Source: an uncultured Lachnospiraceae bacterium (GTDB taxonomy: Bacteria; Bacillota; Clostridia; Lachnospirales; Lachnospiraceae). Taken from it: DNA of 5,345 nucleotides. The notes under the pieces are model-generated. The model was not told where the DNA came from, searched no databases, and saw nothing but the letters and a program-made list of their open reading frames with translations. A program made the translations under genes and the position numbers. The stretch spans positions 1 through 5,345 of the forward strand of contig CAJTZH010000129.1 of NCBI GenBank assembly GCA_910584325.1, written 5' to 3'. Positions 1 through 5,345 of the stretch are shown in pieces. Every line of letters begins with the position of its first letter. Position 1 is the first letter of the stretch.

Positions 1-1224
1 AATGAAGTCAGAAAGGAAACAAAGCGGCGGGAGACGCTTTTGCAGGCGGCACAGCAGGCAGATGTGGCGAATCGGGCGAAAAGTGAATTTTTGTCAAGAG
101 TATCTCATGATATCAGAACGCCCATGAATGCGATTCTGGGAATGACAACAGTTGCAGCCATGCATATTGACGATAAGGAGCGGGTTGTCGAGGCGCTGAA
201 TAAAATTACCGTTTCGGGGAAGTATCTGGTAGGGCTTGTGAACGACGTGCTGGATATGTCAATGATTGAGAGCGGTAAGATTCAGCTCTCCGCTTCGGAT
301 TTTGATATCATGGATGTAGTGGAGAATCTGAATGTCCTTTTTCGTTCACAGATGGAGGAGAAGCAGCAGAACTATGAGGTGATTGTTACAAAGCTTGAAC
401 ATGCGGCTGTTATCGGAGACGCGCAGAAATTACAGCAGATTTTTGTGAATATTTTGGGAAATGCCGTCAAATATACTCCGGTTGGTCAAAGCATCCGGTT
501 TTCCATCTGTGAAAAGCCTTCTGATGTCCAAGGATGCGGTTTTTATGAGTTTGTTTTTGAAGATACGGGCATCGGCATGAAACAGGAAGATATCGACAGA
601 ATTTTTGAGCCATTTGCCCGCGCAAAGGACATGAGTCTTGAAAATATCGAAGGCTGCGGACTTGGCATGACAATCGCGGTCAGCATCGCGCGCATGATGG
701 GCGGTGATATTCAGGTGGAGAGTACGCCGGGTGAAGGCTCCAGATTTACGGTATCGGTGTATCTTACCCTGAATGATAACGATAAGAAATTGTCCGGGCA
801 GAACGAGAAGGAAAATATTTTTGAAGCATATAAGAAACAGGATTATTCCGGAAAACGTGTTCTTCTGGTTGAAGATAATGTATATAACCGTGAGGTTGCA
901 GGTGAATTTCTGAATATCGTCAATATTGAAGTGGAATCTGCCACAAACGGTAAAGAGGCGCTGGAACGGATGTCTTTTGTGCCGGAAGGGTATTATGATA
1001 TGATATTTATGGATATTCAGATGCCGGTTATGAACGGCTATGAAACGGCAAAATCAATCCGTGCGTTACATAGGCAGGACACGAAGACAATACCGATTAT
1101 TGCCATGACAGCCAAAGCCTTTACGGAAGATGTAAGAAAAGCGGGTGAAGCCCAGATGAACGGACACATTTCTAAGCCTATCGAACTGGTATCGCTGGAA
1201 AAAATTCTAAAACAATGGTTGTGA
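1..1224 (+). CDS. Hybrid sensor histidine kinase/response regulator, C-terminal part (5' end outside window)
   Basis: The frame is open from the first base, giving 407 visible residues ending at TGA 1222-1224, so the TTG at 40 is not a real start. Visible domains, numbered from the first codon: a charged helical linker (about 1-25), a HisKA dimerisation domain with H-box SHDIRTP and phospho-acceptor His36, and a HATPase_c domain with N-box (Asn150, Asn154), G1 box DTGIG (188-192), F-box FEPF (202-205) and G2 box GCGLG (218-222). A C-terminal receiver follows (about 285-405), with acidic pair Glu291/Asp292, phospho-acceptor Asp338 in MDIQMP, Thr370 and Lys392. All catalytic residues are present, so both kinase and receiver should be active. 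By family knowledge, signal passes from an N-terminal sensor through His36 to Asp338 and often on to an Hpt protein. No DNA-binding output domain is visible. The sensor is unseen; PAS or periplasmic-binding-type domains are common in this family. A permease gene follows on the same strand after 134 bp. Confidence 0.95.
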   Translation, partial: NEVRKETKRRETLLQAAQQADVANRAKSEFLSRVSHDIRTPMNAILGMTTVAAMHIDDKERVVEALNKITVSGKYLVGLVNDVLDMSMIESGKIQLSASDFDIMDVVENLNVLFRSQMEEKQQNYEVIVTKLEHAAVIGDAQKLQQIFVNILGNAVKYTPVGQSIRFSICEKPSDVQGCGFYEFVFEDTGIGMKQEDIDRIFEPFARAKDMSLENIEGCGLGMTIAVSIARMMGGDIQVESTPGEGSRFTVSVYLTLNDNDKKLSGQNEKENIFEAYKKQDYSGKRVLLVEDNVYNREVAGEFLNIVNIEVESATNGKEALERMSFVPEGYYDMIFMDIQMPVMNGYETAKSIRALHRQDTKTIPIIAMTAKAFTEDVRKAGEAQMNGHISKPIELVSLEKILKQWL

Positions 1225-1227
1225 CAC

Positions 1228-1341
1228 AGTCAGGCGTCAGTCTGATAGTCAGGCTATAGTCTGACACTTAGGTGTCAGTCTGAAAGTCAGGCGTCAGTCT
1301 GATAGTCAGGCTATAGTCTGACACTTAGGCGAAAGTCTGAA
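1228..1341. repeat. Six tandem 19-bp units arranged as two 57-bp copies
   Basis: Copy one is 1228-1284 and copy two 1285-1341. The first 45 bp are identical, with 3 mismatches in the last 12. Each 57-bp copy divides into three related 19-bp units starting at 1228, 1247, 1266, 1285, 1304 and 1323, for example AGTCAGGCGTCAGTCTGAT. All six units end in AGTCTGA plus one base. Short odd dyads (TCAG-T-CTGA or GTC-T-GAC) recur in most units. Across the unit 2/3 boundary a perfect hairpin, CTGACAC-TTAG-GTGTCAG (1261-1278), can form; in copy two the 3 mismatches destroy its right arm. The array starts 4 bp after the kinase stop and ends just before the permease ribosome binding site (AGGAGGT, 1346-1352). 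It contains stops in frame with the kinase and is evidently non-coding. No T-tract follows the hairpin, so it is not a normal terminator. Function is unknown; an array of regulator sites, an mRNA-processing or attenuating structure, or simple slippage-born repeats are all possible. Confidence 0.93.
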
Positions 1342-1358
1342 ATATAGGAGGTATACAT

Positions 1359-2153
1359 ATGAGGAAACAGTGGGAAGCGGTTTTACGGTTTTTGTTATGG
1401 ATGGCAGTATGGGAATTTATCAGTTCTTTGGTAAAAGATAAGATTCCCTTCGCAGGTCCGGTAACGACTGTTGCGGCACTGATAGACAACGCGCTGCGAA
1501 AGGAGTTTTATATTGCTGTCTGGACAACCTTTTCAGGTATCGCTTTGGGCTTTTTCGCTGCGATGGTAATTGGAACGATGCTTGGCTATTTCGCGTATTT
1601 TCATAAAAGATTAGATTTTTTGATTACGCCTGTGATTGGATTTTTCCGTTACATTCCCATGATTACGTTTACGCTGCTTGCGATTCTATGGTCAGAGTCG
1701 TCGGCGCTGGCGTTTGAAGTCAGCATTTTTCTGTCGTTTCCCGTGATTTACAGGCATACGCTCACAGGACTGAAAAACAGCGACCAGCATTATTTGAACA
1801 GAGTCCGCCAGATAAAGATGCCTTTTGTGAAGAAATTGATTTATCTCTATCAACCGGTAAAAATGCCGGAATATATACCGGGATGCCACAGGGCGTTAAA
1901 TATGTGCTGGAAATCCGGTATTATCGCGCAGTTTTTGGGAAACACAAAACATTCTATCGGCAGTATGCTGTTTCAGGCGCAGGACGGTATGAATGTAGCC
2001 GATATTTTTGCGTGGACGATTGTGATTGTTGGTTTAAGCATGGCATTTGAGCAAATTGTCATCAGAATGCTGTCAATCGATAGATACAATGCCGGACGCG
2101 TGAATGTGGCGGACGTGTTTGAAGAATTGGAAGATGAGGAAATCAGTTTATAA
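1359..2153 (+). CDS. ABC transporter permease, SsuC/TauC/NrtB-like (BPD_transp_1 family)
   Basis: A 264-residue integral membrane protein, the usual length for nitrate/sulfonate/taurine-type permeases. The ATG at 1359 is set by AGGAGGT at 1346-1352, 6 bases upstream. Hydrophobic segments lie at about residues 8-24, 50-80, 86-111, 115-131, 183-194 and 217-238. The stretch 145-195 matches the cytoplasmic coupling loop plus following helix of this family (PVKMP...G.HRAL...W...IIAQFLG), but the EAA signature is degenerate: the usual Glu-Ala-Ala and the Gly six or so residues on are replaced (NRVRQIKMP). The C-terminal tail is acidic (ELEDEE). By family, it would form the membrane channel of an importer of small organic anions or related solutes, driven by a separate ATPase. 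Neither ATPase nor solute-binding protein is visible; they may lie upstream of the kinase or elsewhere. No terminator separates it from the kinase, so co-transcription is plausible. Substrate cannot be read from the sequence. Confidence 0.85.
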   Translation: MRKQWEAVLRFLLWMAVWEFISSLVKDKIPFAGPVTTVAALIDNALRKEFYIAVWTTFSGIALGFFAAMVIGTMLGYFAYFHKRLDFLITPVIGFFRYIPMITFTLLAILWSESSALAFEVSIFLSFPVIYRHTLTGLKNSDQHYLNRVRQIKMPFVKKLIYLYQPVKMPEYIPGCHRALNMCWKSGIIAQFLGNTKHSIGSMLFQAQDGMNVADIFAWTIVIVGLSMAFEQIVIRMLSIDRYNAGRVNVADVFEELEDEEISL

Positions 2154-2160
2154 AAAGAAC

Positions 2161-2197
2161 AGCCGGCCGGAACAAATGAAATCCGGCTGGCTTTATT
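2161..2197. terminator. Hairpin between convergent permease and trpS genes, probably bidirectional
   Basis: An 11-bp stem pairs 2161-2171 (AGCCGGCCGGA) with 2182-2192 (TCCGGCTGGCT) around a 10-base loop. In plus-strand RNA all 11 positions pair, one as G-U, but the following T-tract is weak (TTTATT). In minus-strand RNA one position is a C-A mismatch, but the stem is followed by GTTCTTTTT, a better U-tract. It begins 8 bases after the permease stop and lies just downstream of the trpS stop, so it fits both genes. Confidence 0.8.
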
Positions 2198-2212
2198 GAT
2201 GTGGAAAAAAAG

Positions 2213-3298
2213 TTATTCCGCGTATTTCTTGGACTGTGCCGCAATCAGCGCTTCGTCGTCGAAGTAGTTGATTTTCATGGCTTCTTTTACTTCTTTGATC
2301 GTTTCCCTGCCGACAGCCTGTGCTTTTTCACAGCCTTTTTTCAAAATATCGTAGACGGCAGGAATGTTCTTTTCGTATTCTTTTCTTCTGGCGCGGATTG
2401 GAGATAATTCTTCCTGCATCACACTGTTTAAGAAGCGTTTCATCTTGATGTCGCCAAGACCGCCGCGTCTGTAGTGGTCTTTTAATTCATCAAGACATGT
2501 ATAGTCAGGCAGGTACTCTGCAAAATGTTCCGGTCTGCAGAACGCGTCGAGATACGTAAATACCGTATTGCCTTCCACCTGACCCGGGTCCTGCACGCGG
2601 ATATGGTTCGGGTCGGTATACATACTCATAATTTTTTTCGAAACATCCTCTTCGGTGTCGGAAAGATAAATACAGTTGCCGAGCGACTTGCTCATCTTTG
2701 CTTTGCCATCGGTACCCGGAAGACGAAGGCAGGCTTTGTTGTCGGGAAGCAGGATTTCCGGCTCAATTAATACGTCGCCGTAAGTCGCGTTAAATTTTCT
2801 GACAATCTCTTTTGTCTGTTCCAGCATCGGAAGCTGGTCCTCGCCCACAGGAACAACGGTTCCTTTAAAAAGCGTGATGTCCGCCGCCTGGCTGATTGGA
2901 TAGGTAAAAAATCCCACGGGAATACTTGTCTGAAAATCACGCATCTGGATTTCGGACTTGACGGTAGGGTTGCGCTGAAGTCTTGATACAGTTACAAGAT
3001 TCATATAATAAAAAGAAAGTTCACAAAGCTCAGGAATCTGGGACTGGATAAATAATGTGGAAATATCCGGGTCAAGTCCGCAGGATAAGTAATCGAGTGC
3101 TACCTCGATAATATTGTCTCGGATTTTGTCAGGATTATCCGCATTGTCAGTCAGCGCCTGCGCGTCAGCAATCATAATGAAAATATCGTCAAAACTGCCG
3201 GAATTCTGTAATTCCACACGTCTTTTTAAAGAACCCGCATAATGTCCGATATGAAGCTTTCCGGTTGGTCTGTCGCCGGTAAGAATAACTTTTCTCAT
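2213..3298 (-). CDS. trpS: Tryptophanyl-tRNA synthetase (TrpRS)
   Basis: A 361-residue class I aminoacyl-tRNA synthetase that charges tRNA-Trp with tryptophan using ATP in the cytoplasm. The N-terminus has the GDRPTGKLHIGH block with the HIGH signature at residues 16-19; the tryptophan/ATP pocket motif VGEDQ is at 151-155; KMSKS is at 201-205, fully canonical. It resembles the streptococcal/clostridial TrpRS type (long blocks such as FIQSQIPEL, DPNHIRVQDPG and RRGGLGDIK) more than the Bacillus subtilis enzyme, which has a variant HIGH box. The C-terminal extension after about 345 is slightly longer than usual. The start ATG (3296-3298) is preceded by AGAGGT with 6 bases of spacing. The protein contains no tryptophan residue. 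It appears to be a single-gene unit with its own promoter, convergent with the permease and divergent from the lipoprotein gene. Confidence 0.97.
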   Translation of the reverse strand: MRKVILTGDRPTGKLHIGHYAGSLKRRVELQNSGSFDDIFIMIADAQALTDNADNPDKIRDNIIEVALDYLSCGLDPDISTLFIQSQIPELCELSFYYMNLVTVSRLQRNPTVKSEIQMRDFQTSIPVGFFTYPISQAADITLFKGTVVPVGEDQLPMLEQTKEIVRKFNATYGDVLIEPEILLPDNKACLRLPGTDGKAKMSKSLGNCIYLSDTEEDVSKKIMSMYTDPNHIRVQDPGQVEGNTVFTYLDAFCRPEHFAEYLPDYTCLDELKDHYRRGGLGDIKMKRFLNSVMQEELSPIRARRKEYEKNIPAVYDILKKGCEKAQAVGRETIKEVKEAMKINYFDDEALIAAQSKKYAE

Positions 3299-3330
3299 GT
3301 TGATACCTCTGTTAAAATAATATGATATAT

Positions 3331-3359
3331 ATTGTAATGGGTTTTTCGGCGATAGTCAA
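3331..3359 (-). promoter_or_regulatory. Sigma-A promoter of trpS
   Basis: Reading the minus strand, -35 TTGACT (3359-3354) and -10 TACAAT (3336-3331) are separated by exactly 17 bases. Transcription would start near 3324, giving a leader of only about 26 bases before the trpS ATG. That leaves no room for a T-box or leader-peptide attenuator. Confidence 0.85.
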
Positions 3360-3378
3360 TGCAATCGTGTCTGAGTTT

Positions 3379-3544
3379 TTGTAAATTTTATTTTTTGAGG
3401 AGAAAAGGTCTCCTCGCTGTCAGCGAGGAGGAAATTGCATAAAAGCGCACGCGGAAAACTCGTTTTCCGGCTGCGCCTTTTAGCAATTTGTCTGTGCTGC
3501 CTACCGCAGCAAGACCCTTTCCCCTCAAAAAATAAAATTTACAA
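3379..3544. repeat. 166-bp palindromic element with cloverleaf fold (MITE-like or structured RNA)
   Basis: The outer arms 3379-3400 and 3523-3544 are perfect 22-bp inverted repeats beginning TTGTAAATTTTATTTTTTG. Pairing continues inward to 3410/3513 with two mismatches, a stem of 32 positions. Inside are three hairpins: left 3411-3429 (TCCTCGCT-GTC-AGCGAGGA), a long centre 3432-3489 closing on GGAAAA-CTCG... (about 24 pairs, two single-base bulges, one 2x2 internal loop), and right 3495-3511 (TGCTGC-CTACC-GCAGCA). Together they form a four-way junction. The two basal mismatches are A-C on plus-strand RNA but U-G wobbles on minus-strand RNA, which would favour a minus-strand transcript if it acts as RNA. 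No reading frame or convincing target-site duplication is seen. It lies just upstream of the trpS promoter and upstream of the lipoprotein gene. I do not recognise a named family. A mobile miniature element, a dispersed palindromic repeat or a structured ncRNA are the options. Confidence 0.85.
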
Positions 3545-3633
3545 TTCTCAAAACCTGTAAAAAAATCAAAATTTTAATTTCTGTATAAACTATGCGATTT
3601 GGTGAATAATATTCTTGAAAAAATTTTTTTCAA
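3545..3633. other. AT-rich upstream region of the lipoprotein gene, ending in an A6T7 inverted repeat
   Basis: This stretch between the cloverleaf element and the lipoprotein ribosome binding site is very AT-rich, with A- and T-runs that suggest curved DNA. It ends in the near-perfect palindrome TTGAAAAAATTTTTTTCAA (3615-3633), which overlaps the first bases of the Shine-Dalgarno sequence AAAGGAG (3632-3638). A promoter for the lipoprotein gene should lie here or further upstream. TATAAA (3584) and TAATAT (3607) are possible -10 boxes, but neither has a good -35 at proper spacing, so I do not call one. Confidence 0.5.
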
Positions 3634-3647
3634 AGGAGTGTAAAGTG

Positions 3648-4076
3648 ATGAAGAAAAAGTTTAGTTTATTATTTCTTATGACAGTAATGTGCCTTACTGT
3701 TGTTATGTTGGGTTGTGGTAAAAAAGACGACACAAACGATGGGAATAATGGCACAAATTCAAACAATGTTAACCAGGGAATGCAGGAGCCGGGCAACAGC
3801 GGTAATACAAACGGTACTACCAACGGCGCGACAAACGGTAATAATAACGGAACAGACGCGACAACGGATGACGCGAACGTAACCGGAAACGACGGTTCTA
3901 GCAATGCAGCCACTACCGGAATGAACGGAACAGGAAATGAGGGCAGTGTGACAGGTACCAATGGTACAACAGAAGGCGTCATTAACGAGCTTGCAACCGA
4001 TATCGGCAATGGTCTTGAGAATTTGGGCAACGACATGAACGGCAATGTGAACGACGTTACCAGCGGCAGACGATAG
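3648..4076 (+). CDS. Small Asn/Gly/Thr-rich secreted lipoprotein, function unknown
   Basis: A 142-residue protein starting at ATG 3648, chosen because AAAGGAG (3632-3638) sits 9 bases upstream and because the protein then begins with a classic lipoprotein signal: MKKK, a hydrophobic core (about 5-21) and a lipobox MLGC with lipidated Cys23. A longer reading from TTG 3615 would bury that signal. The mature part is extremely low in complexity: residues 25-105 are mostly Asn, Gly, Thr, Asp and Ser with no aromatic residues, which predicts an unstructured, hydrophilic chain outside the membrane. The last 35 or so residues (GVINELATDIGNGLENLGND...) may form a short amphipathic helix. Similar low-complexity lipoproteins occur in clostridia without assigned function. 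Likely a surface spacer or envelope protein, but that is inference. The gene has its own terminator and no functionally related neighbour. Confidence 0.82.
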   Translation: MKKKFSLLFLMTVMCLTVVMLGCGKKDDTNDGNNGTNSNNVNQGMQEPGNSGNTNGTTNGATNGNNNGTDATTDDANVTGNDGSSNAATTGMNGTGNEGSVTGTNGTTEGVINELATDIGNGLENLGNDMNGNVNDVTSGRR

Positions 4077-4147
4077 GCTTATTTATTGTAAAAAATAAGT
4101 TAAGCAATTGTAAGATTTTGTGAAAAACTGAATACGCAAAGAGTTGT

Positions 4148-4183
4148 AATGGCTGGAAAAATTCGATTTTCAGCCATTTTTTT
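4148..4183 (+). terminator. Rho-independent terminator of the lipoprotein gene
   Basis: AATGGCTG (4148-4155) pairs with CAGCCATT (4171-4178), and a run of A pairs with a run of T above it around a short loop, with a small bulge at 4156-4157. Seven T residues follow or overlap the stem end (4177-4183). It lies about 70 bases after the lipoprotein stop and upstream of the nadE promoter, so it isolates the two genes. Confidence 0.87.
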
Positions 4184-4211
4184 ATAAGATGTATTTTTTT
4201 GTAATTTTGTA

Positions 4212-4240
4212 TTGTCAAAACGATAAAGAAACTCTATAAT
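4212..4240 (+). promoter_or_regulatory. Sigma-A promoter of nadE
   Basis: -35 TTGTCA (4212-4217) and a perfect -10 TATAAT (4235-4240) with a 17-base spacer. The start would be near 4247, leaving a leader of about 45 bases that contains T- and A-rich sequence and the ribosome binding site AAGGAGG (4281-4287). No known riboswitch fold is apparent in so short a leader. Confidence 0.88.
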
Positions 4241-4291
4241 GGAAACATATTTTTTATTTAAAAGGAACGATTTTTCTTTGAAGGAGGCGTT

Positions 4292-5345
4292 ATGAGAGAC
4301 GGATTTATAAGAACCGCCTGTGCAACCCCTAAAATAAAGGTTGCCGACTGTGCGTATAATGTCAATGAAATAATTTGGATGATAGATGAGGCCTATGAAA
4401 ACCATGTGAAAATTCTTGCGTTTCCGGAACTTTGCATTACCGCGTATACCTGCGGCGATTTGTTTTTACAAAACAGTCTGCTGACGGCGGCGCTTGACGG
4501 TCTGTCTCTTGTGACAAAACATTCCCAAGGGAAAAAGATGCTGATATTTGTGGGACTTCCTTTTGCGCATTTCGGAAAATTGTATAATGTAGCGGCGGCT
4601 GTTTTTGACGGGAAGATTCTGGCGCTGATTCCGAAAGTCAATATTCCGAATCACAGTGAATTTTATGAGGCAAGGCATTTTTCTCCCGGAACGAAAAAAG
4701 CAGTTAATGTGCATATTTTAGGACAGGAGGTATTGTTCGGAACAGATATTATTATCGGTGCGTCGGATATCCCGGAACTTCTGGTGGCGGCGGAAATCTG
4801 CGAGGATGTATGGGTGCCGAATCCACCGAGTATTTCGCACGCGCTTTCCGGGGCCTCTGTCGTTATTAATTGTTCTGCCAGTAACGAAACGGTCTGCAAG
4901 GACGTTTACCGTAAGGATTTGGTGAAAGGACAGTCGGCAAAGCTTGTGTGCGGATATCTTTTTGCCAGTGCGGGTGAAGGAGAATCCACGCAGGATTTGG
5001 TATTTTCCGGTCATAATCTCATCTGTGAAAACGGTACGGTCATCAGCGAAGCGAAACGGTTTACGACGGGACTGCTTTACGGGGAACTGGATTTACAGAG
5101 AATTGCCTGTGAGAGAAGGCGGATGACAACCTTCGGTACGGCAAAGAATGAGGACTATCAATATATTGTTGTTGAATTTGGAATCAATGATTTAAAGCTA
5201 AACCGTTATTATCAGAAAACGCCGTTTGTTCCAAGCGATGTAACGGAACGTGAGCTGCGATGTGAAGCTGTGCTGTCAATTCAGGCGAACGGGCTGAAAA
5301 AACGTCTGGAGCATACGGGAACAAAGCACGCCGTCATAGGGATAT
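4292..5345 (+). CDS. nadE: Glutamine-dependent NAD+ synthetase, N-terminal part (3' end outside window)
   Basis: The frame is open from ATG 4292 to the window end (351 complete codons). AAGGAGG at 4281-4287 lies 4 bases before the ATG. The visible part is the nitrilase-type glutaminase domain plus the start of the synthetase domain. The catalytic triad is intact: Glu46 in FPELCITAY, Lys115 in IPKVNIPN and Cys170 in AEICEDVW. The spacing equals the E52/K121/C176 triad known in Mycobacterium tuberculosis NadE. The visible protein ends in KHAVIGI, exactly where the ATP-pyrophosphatase P-loop SGGLDS normally follows, so the cut falls just before that motif. By family, the glutaminase releases ammonia that is channelled to the synthetase domain, which converts nicotinic acid adenine dinucleotide to NAD+ with ATP in the cytoplasm. 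Two-domain NadE enzymes are usually about 640 residues or more, so roughly half is missing. It has its own promoter and looks like the first gene of its transcript. Confidence 0.95.
   Translation, partial: MRDGFIRTACATPKIKVADCAYNVNEIIWMIDEAYENHVKILAFPELCITAYTCGDLFLQNSLLTAALDGLSLVTKHSQGKKMLIFVGLPFAHFGKLYNVAAAVFDGKILALIPKVNIPNHSEFYEARHFSPGTKKAVNVHILGQEVLFGTDIIIGASDIPELLVAAEICEDVWVPNPPSISHALSGASVVINCSASNETVCKDVYRKDLVKGQSAKLVCGYLFASAGEGESTQDLVFSGHNLICENGTVISEAKRFTTGLLYGELDLQRIACERRRMTTFGTAKNEDYQYIVVEFGINDLKLNRYYQKTPFVPSDVTERELRCEAVLSIQANGLKKRLEHTGTKHAVIGI

Noticed and set aside
40..1224. Kinase CDS starting at TTG 40
   Set aside because: The same frame is open to base 1 and encodes a helical linker typical before HisKA; there is no ribosome binding site at 40. 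The gene is truncated by the window edge.
1228..1341. CRISPR array
   Set aside because: The 19-bp units are directly abutting with no unique spacers, and no cas gene is nearby.
1255..1348. Promoter inside the repeat array (TATAGT or TATAGG as -10, CTGACA as -35)
   Set aside because: No pair of boxes has acceptable spacing and match; the permease could be transcribed from upstream of the kinase.
3371..3552. Target-site duplication and longer terminal repeats flanking the cloverleaf
   Set aside because: A short TGAG/CTCA pair lies just outside the 22-bp arms, but spacing differs on the two sides and no direct duplication is evident, so element limits are kept at 3379-3544.
3615..3647. Earlier TTG start for the lipoprotein
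   Set aside because: The extra 11 codons would include the AAAGGAG ribosome binding site and displace the lipoprotein signal peptide from the N-terminus; ATG 3648 fits both signals.
3299..3647. T-box or other known riboswitch upstream of trpS
   Set aside because: No T-box antiterminator motif was seen on the minus strand, and the strong promoter lies too close to trpS.
3590..4045. 151-residue minus-strand open frame opposite the lipoprotein gene
   Set aside because: Its Pro/Val/Ser-rich translation is the antisense of the Asn/Gly/Thr repeats; the plus-strand frame has the ribosome binding site, signal peptide and terminator.
4077..4105. Hairpin just after the lipoprotein stop (CTTATTT with AAATAAG)
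   Set aside because: The stem is almost all A-T with no following T-run; the hairpin at 4148-4183 is a far better terminator.
4100..4405. Minus-strand open frame across the nadE promoter and start
   Set aside because: It overlaps the terminator, promoter and ribosome binding site of plus-strand genes and shows no recognisable protein features.

Overview
The window looks like a chromosomal segment of a low-to-moderate-GC Firmicute, most likely a clostridial Lachnospiraceae-type gut bacterium. This is inferred from four things: strong AGGAGG-type ribosome binding sites, textbook sigma-A promoters, a hybrid histidine kinase of the 'SHDIRTPMNAI' type that is abundant in that family, and a TrpRS of the streptococcal/clostridial 'GDRPTGKLHIGH' type. 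The genus cannot be fixed from the sequence alone.

Layout. (1) Positions 1-1224, plus strand: the 3' part of a hybrid sensor histidine kinase (HisKA, HATPase, receiver domain); its sensor end lies outside the window. (2) Positions 1225-1358: a short gap almost filled by six tandem 19-bp units arranged as two 57-bp copies. (3) Positions 1359-2153, plus: a SsuC/TauC-like ABC transporter permease with no ATPase or binding-protein gene beside it in the window. (4) Positions 2161-2197: a hairpin between convergent genes that can serve as terminator for both. (5) Positions 2213-3298, minus: trpS, with its own promoter and a very short leader without a T-box. (6) Positions 3299-3647: a gap of about 350 bp between divergent genes, dominated by a 166-bp palindromic element (3379-3544) that can fold as a cloverleaf. 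(7) Positions 3648-4076, plus: a small Asn/Gly/Thr-rich lipoprotein, closed by a strong terminator. (8) From 4292, plus: glutamine-dependent NAD+ synthetase nadE with a clear promoter, running off the right edge just before the expected ATP pyrophosphatase P-loop.

The kinase and permease could be one signalling/transport unit, since they share strand and no proper terminator separates them. trpS, the lipoprotein gene and nadE each look like separate transcription units. The protein-coding genes are of known types. The parts least explained by known families are the cloverleaf palindrome and the 19-bp tandem repeat array. I did not find evidence of a new multi-gene system.
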